Origin: Prochilodus magdalenae
Taxonomy: Eukaryota > Chordata > Actinopteri > Characiformes > Prochilodontidae
Direction: 5' to 3'
DNA length: 64,000 nt
Assembly: GCA_024036415.1 (NCBI GenBank)
Contig: JAMWET010000521.1
Span: 268,501 to 332,500, forward strand
The translations under genes and the position numbers were made by a program. Below the pieces are notes generated by a model that was not told where the DNA came from, did no database searches, and was given only the letters and a program-made list of their open reading frames with translations. This document shows, piece after piece, positions 59,637 to 64,000 of this stretch. The first letter of the stretch is position 1; every line of letters begins with the position of its first letter.

Positions 59637-60130
59637 TCACTCCCCCTCTCAGTCTCTCTCTCTCCCCCTTTCACTCCCTCTCTCCCTCTCTCTCTCTCTC
59701 CCTTTTACTCCCTCACTCAGTCTCTCTCTCTCTCTCTCTGTCCACCTTTCACTCCCTCTCTCTCTCTCTCCCCTTCACTCCCCCTCTCAGTCTCTCTCTC
59801 TCTCTCCCTTTCACTGCCCCTCTCAGTCTCTTTCTCTCTCTCCCACTCTCTCCCATTTCTCATTCTCTCTCTCTCTTCTTTTACTCCCCCCCCTCTCTCC
59901 CACTTCTGTCTCCCTGTCCCTCTGTAATTTCCCTCCCTCGCTTTCTCTCCTCCTTTCTCTCTCTCTCTCCCCTTTCTTTCTCTAAATCTTTCCTCTGCTC
60001 TCTTTACTTTCTCTCTATTTTCTCTCCCTCTTTCTCCTTTCCCTCCCTCTCCCCTCTTTCTCTCTCTTCCTCCCACTTTTGTTTGTTCTATCTTTCTCTC
60101 TTCATGTCCCATGTCTCTCTCTCTCTACCT
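59005..60130. repeat. ~1.1-kb polypyrimidine (CT-rich) tract
   Basis: Almost pure C/T on the plus strand, made of TCTCTC runs with recurring CTTTCACTCCCCCTCTCAGT units. Overlapping frames (REREREG on the minus strand) are low complexity. Confidence 0.95.
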
Positions 60131-60399
60131 CTCTCTCTCCGCTGTGGTGCATTGACTCTGCTACTCGAGTCTGATGTCTCGCTATCAGAACAGAGACGAA
60201 GGTGAAAGTCTTTAACCCTTAATTCTCTTTATTTTCAGCATCACAGAAACAAACACGGGGAGTTAATCCGTCACATGGTTTATGAATGTGAAATATAAAA
60301 AGAGTAACATATTCTCATTTAAAGGAGCCGCTAAGCCGTGCGGCGAGAACCGTGCAGTACTGTGGAGTATGTAGAATCTGTTCTGGGATTAGAGTATAT

Positions 60400-60610
60400 G
60401 TGTGTGTGACTCTGACCTCAGGCTGCGCACGGTTATCTAGACCCTGCTGTACTGCAGCTCACACAGCGGGGCCATCCCGTCTCCTGCCACATGGGATCCT
60501 GAACATCCTGGATCAGCAGCTCCACAGAATAACAGGCATACTCAGTAAACCAGAAACACCACATGGGAGGTTCCCTCTGGGATCAATAAAGTATCTATCT
60601 ATCTATCTCT
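60400..60610 (+). repeat. Retroelement 3'-end-like fragment
   Basis: It ends TCTGGGATCAATAAAGTATC followed by (TATC)n, a common tail of fish LINE copies. The upstream portion (GATCCTGAACATCCTGGATC) shows no clear coding region. Confidence 0.45.
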
Positions 60611-61849
60611 ATCTACAGATACTGACTGGTGGTCCTATGGTGGTCTTGCTCTTTTGATGGCTGAGGTAAAGGGGGGGCTAATGACCTGTCTGTAAACACA
60701 AACCTGTAATATCTGCATCTCCGTTAGGTAGCTCTGATTACATGGTCTGTAGTTATGAATATTCCATATGGGGTGTATGTGACAGACGTGTTCTGAGGGC
60801 CTCACTCTGAACTGTGTTATTGATCACCAGCTGAATATGAACATTACAAATATCACCATCTATATTTGTATACATGTCCACTGGGGACTTGTCTGCTGGA
60901 GACACTGAATGCATGGCCAATCACAGGAAATGGACACTCCATCTAGCAGCAGAATGGTCAAGGCTTAGCTAGTGTGAGCTAACGGAGATGTAGTTGCCTG
61001 TAGCCTGTTAGCGCTGTTCGTTAAAAGGATAACGAAGCCTCTGAGGAGACGTTGTGCTGATAGCGCCATTAGCCTACCTGAATTTAGCGAAGCAGGCACT
61101 GACCACGTGAGCTGTAACAGGAGCCAGAGGGCTTGTAACATGAAATGTAGGTGCTGGGCACTGACCTAGCTAATGCTAATGCTACGCTAATGTTTGTAGC
61201 GTTATAGTGTAAGGAGAGCAGTAATACTAAGTTCTGCTCCAGTGCATCGTCAATTATGATTTCCCCCACTGAAAAAAAATCTAAAAAATTATCTAACAAT
61301 TTATTTAAAAACAAATCTCTGAATTTTACACAGATTTCAAAGGTTAAAGGTTTCGGTTTAAGTGTTTATAAAATGTTTCATTTCAGTTTTTAATTAAAGA
61401 CAAAAGTCAAAATGATGTACTTTCAGCTGGAAACATTCTCATTCATAAGTGGAAACATTATTTCTGATTAGAATTCTGATAAAATGATGAAATGTAGAGC
61501 GTAAACTATAGCTATAGGTTATGTTCATGGCATTTCCTGTTTGACATATGAATCAGGAAATTTTTGGGTCAACTTGCGTGTTTTTATATTGCAAAGAAAT
61601 GGAATGAATCACACAGTAAATCAAACACAAAACCTACAGCAAAAATAAACATGTGCTAGAGCAATAAACAAATACAACAAAAAACAAACAACAGATTTGG
61701 GTTTGTGGGGGTGGATGTATATGTACAGTGTAAAAACGTCAGAGACCACAATTCATTCATCCCATTTATAGACCTCTACTAAAATCAAAACGTCTCAGGA
61801 GCATGAGGAGCAGAACATGGAACCAACTTCTAAGGCAGAACTTTGAGTT

Positions 61850-63728
61850 ATGGAGTAAAAAGATGTATAGGTCTTGAGTAGAAGGAGGTCTGGAGGAGAA
61901 GGTAGGTCTTGAGTAGAAGGAGGTCTGGAGGAGATGGTAGGTCTTGAGTAGAAGTAGGTCTGGAGGAGAAGGTAGGTCTTGAGTAGAAGGACGTCTGGAG
62001 GGGAAGGTAGGTCTTGAGTAGAGGGGCGTCTGGAGGAGATGGTAGGTCTTGAGTAGAAGGAGGTCTGGAGGAGATGGTAGGTCTTGAGTAGAAGTAGGTC
62101 TGGAGGAGATGGTAGGTCTTGAGTAGAAGGAGATCTGGAGGAGAAGGTAGGTCTTGAGTAGAAGGACGTCTGGAGGGGAAGGTAGGTCTTGAGTAGAGGG
62201 GCGTCTGGAGGAGACGGTAGGTCTTGAGTAGAGGGACGTCTTGGAGGAGAAGAGAGGTCTTGAGTAGAAGGACATCTGGAGGAAAAGGTAGTTATTGAGT
62301 AGAACAGCGTCTGGAGGAGAACGTAGGTCTTGAGTAGAAGGAGGTCTGGAGGAGAAGGTAGTTCTTGAATAGAAGGACGTCTGGAGGAGAAGGTAGGTCT
62401 TGAGTAGAAGGACGTCTGGAGGAGAAGGTAGGTCTAGAGGAGAAGGTAGGTCTAGAGTAGATGGACGTCTGGTGGAGAAGGTAGTTCTTGAGTAGAGGGA
62501 CGTCTGGAGGAGATGGTAGGTCTTGAGTTGAAGGACGTCTGGAGGAGATGGTAGGTCTTGAGTTGAAGGACGTCTGGAGGAGAAGGTAGGTCTTGAGTTG
62601 AAGGACGTCTGGAGGAGAAGGTAGTTCTTGAGTTGAAGGACGTCTGGAGGAGATGGTAGGTCTTGAGTTGAAGGACGTCTGGAGGAGAAGGTAGTTCTTG
62701 AGTTGAAGGACGTCTGGAGGAGATGGTAGGTCTTGAGTAGAGGGATGTCTGGAGGAGAAGGGAGGTCTTGAGTAGAGGGACGTCTGGAGGAGAAGGTAGG
62801 TCTTGAGTAGAAGGACGTCTGGAGGAGAAGGTAGGTCTTGAGTAGGAGGACGTCTGGAGGAGAAGGTAGGTCTTGAGTAGAAGGACGTCTGGAGGAGAAG
62901 GTAGGTCTTGAGTAGAAGGAGGTCTGGAGGAGATGGTAGGTCTTGAGTAGAGGGATGTCTGGAGGAGAAGGGAGGTCTTGAGTAGAGGGACGTCTGGAGG
63001 GGAAGGTAGGTCTTGAGTAGAGGGATGTCTGGAGGAGAAGGTAGGTCTTGAGTAGAAGGACGTCTGGAGGAGATGGTAAGTCTTGAGTAGAGGGACGTCT
63101 GGAGGAGAAGGTAGTTCTTGAGTAGAGGGACGTCTGGAGGAGATGGTAGGTCTTGAGTAGAGGGATGTCTGGAGGAGAAGGGAGGTCTTGAGTAGAGGGA
63201 CGTCTGGAGGAGAAGGTAGGTCTTGAGTAGAGGGACGTCTGGAGGAGAAGGTAGGTCTTGAGTAGAACAGCGTCTGGAGGAGAACGTAGGTCTTGAGTAG
63301 AAGGAGGTCTGGAGGAGAAGGTAGTTCTTGAATAGAAGGACGTCTGGAGGAGAAGGTAGGTCTAGAGGAGAAGGTAGGTCTAGAGTAGATGGACGTCTGG
63401 AGGAGATGGTAGGTCTTGAGTAGAAGGAGGTCTGGAGGAGAAGGTAGGTCTTGAGTAGAAGGAGGTCTGGAGGAGATGGTAGGTCTTGAGTAGAGGGATG
63501 TCTGGAGGAGAAGGTAGGTCTTGAGTAGAGGGATGTCTGGAGGAGATGGTAGGTCTTGAGTAGAGGGATGTCTGGAGGAGAAGGTAGATCTTGAGTAGAA
63601 GGAGGTCTGGAGGAGAAGGTAGGTCTTGAGTAGAAGGAGGACTGGAGGAGATGGTAGGTCTTGAGTAGAGGGATGTCTATAGGAGAAGGTAGGTCTTGAG
63701 TAGATGGACGTCTGGAGGAGAAGGTACT
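61850..63728. repeat. 35-bp purine-rich minisatellite, about 53 units
   Basis: The unit GGTAGGTCTTGAGTAGAAGG plus ACGTCTGGAGGAGAA recurs at 35-bp spacing. As 35 is not a multiple of three, each minus-strand frame cycles through all three phases every 105 bp and still stays open for up to 485 codons (motifs STQDLPSPPD, FYSRPTFSSR, LLKTYLLLQ). No start context, splice sites or homology supports a gene. Confidence 0.9.
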
Positions 63729-64000
63729 TGCTCTCCATCTGGATTTCATGCCTCCTCTAAATCACATGACTCCAAATAACCTATCACTGAGGCCTGTTGA
63801 TGCCTACATAAATGAAGGGTGGTCTCTGAGTTTTGCACAGTGCCGATCTCTGTGTGTAGTACTGAAGCCCACATGCGGGAGTGATTCTAATCCACAGGCC
63901 AATCTGGTGTCCTGGACAAATGATGACTTCCCAGCTTTTCAATCAGAAGTCACATGACCACTAAAGCAATAGCCACCAGAGCACAGACCCTGGCTTAGAT

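Larger units (their letters stand above)
55815..64000. other. Spacer upstream of mespa
   Basis: About 8.2 kb with no recognisable coding exon. It holds the mespa promoter, short tandem CCAGTCCACCTTAAA repeats (56480-56610), a GT tract, a distal T-box-like cluster (58961-58981), a CT-rich tract, a GATC-tailed retroelement-like piece (60400-60610) and a 35-bp minisatellite. The last 270 bp show nothing recognisable. Confidence 0.7.

Noticed and set aside
62292..63749. Minus-strand ORF of 485 codons
   Set aside because: It is entirely made of 35-bp minisatellite units; best explained as a stop-poor repeat.

Overview
This window is eukaryotic genomic DNA, almost certainly from a ray-finned (teleost) fish. 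Genes are split by GT-AG introns. The coding content is vertebrate membrane aminopeptidase N (ANPEP/CD13, M1 family) and the bHLH factor Mesp. The spacer DNA is crowded with fish-type repeats: tRNA-derived SINEs, Tc1-like MITEs, a hAT element, foldback elements, and long GT, GATA, CT and AT microsatellites. The ANPEP-MESP neighbourhood matches the conserved vertebrate ANPEP/MESP synteny.

Layout. (1) 251-4036, + strand: the last eight exons of a first ANPEP copy (A), whose 5' part lies outside the window. (2) 4037-9570: repeat-rich spacer. (3) 9571-23119, + strand: a complete 20-exon ANPEP (B), summing to 938 codons, with signal anchor, GAMEN, HEXXH-X18-E and catalytic Tyr all present. (4) 23120-28518: spacer with a TG microsatellite, a 24-bp minisatellite and a segmental tandem duplication. 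(5) 28519-42044, + strand: a third copy (C) with the same exon layout. Its zinc site is destroyed (HELAH to YELAQ), GAMEN is lost, and the exon 9/10 and 11/12 junctions are out of frame, so it is a pseudoenzyme or a young pseudogene. (6) 42045-44599: spacer. (7) 44600-45912, - strand: a two-exon mesp gene (mespb-like). (8) 53815-55814, - strand: a second two-exon mesp gene (mespa-like). (9) 55815-64000: no gene recognised; T-box-like motif, GT repeats, about 1.1 kb of CT-rich pyrimidine tract and about 1.9 kb of 35-bp minisatellite.

How the parts relate. The ANPEP copies are tandem duplicates. B and C share patches of about 99% identity embedded in clearly more diverged sequence, which suggests gene conversion. 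The two mesp genes share a T-box-like motif cluster at the same distance (about 68-88 bp) upstream of each ATG, next to a TATA-like element. Two further motif clusters lie at 47756 and 58961. All exon boundaries were read by eye from splice consensus, frame continuity and comparison among the copies; none was checked against transcripts.
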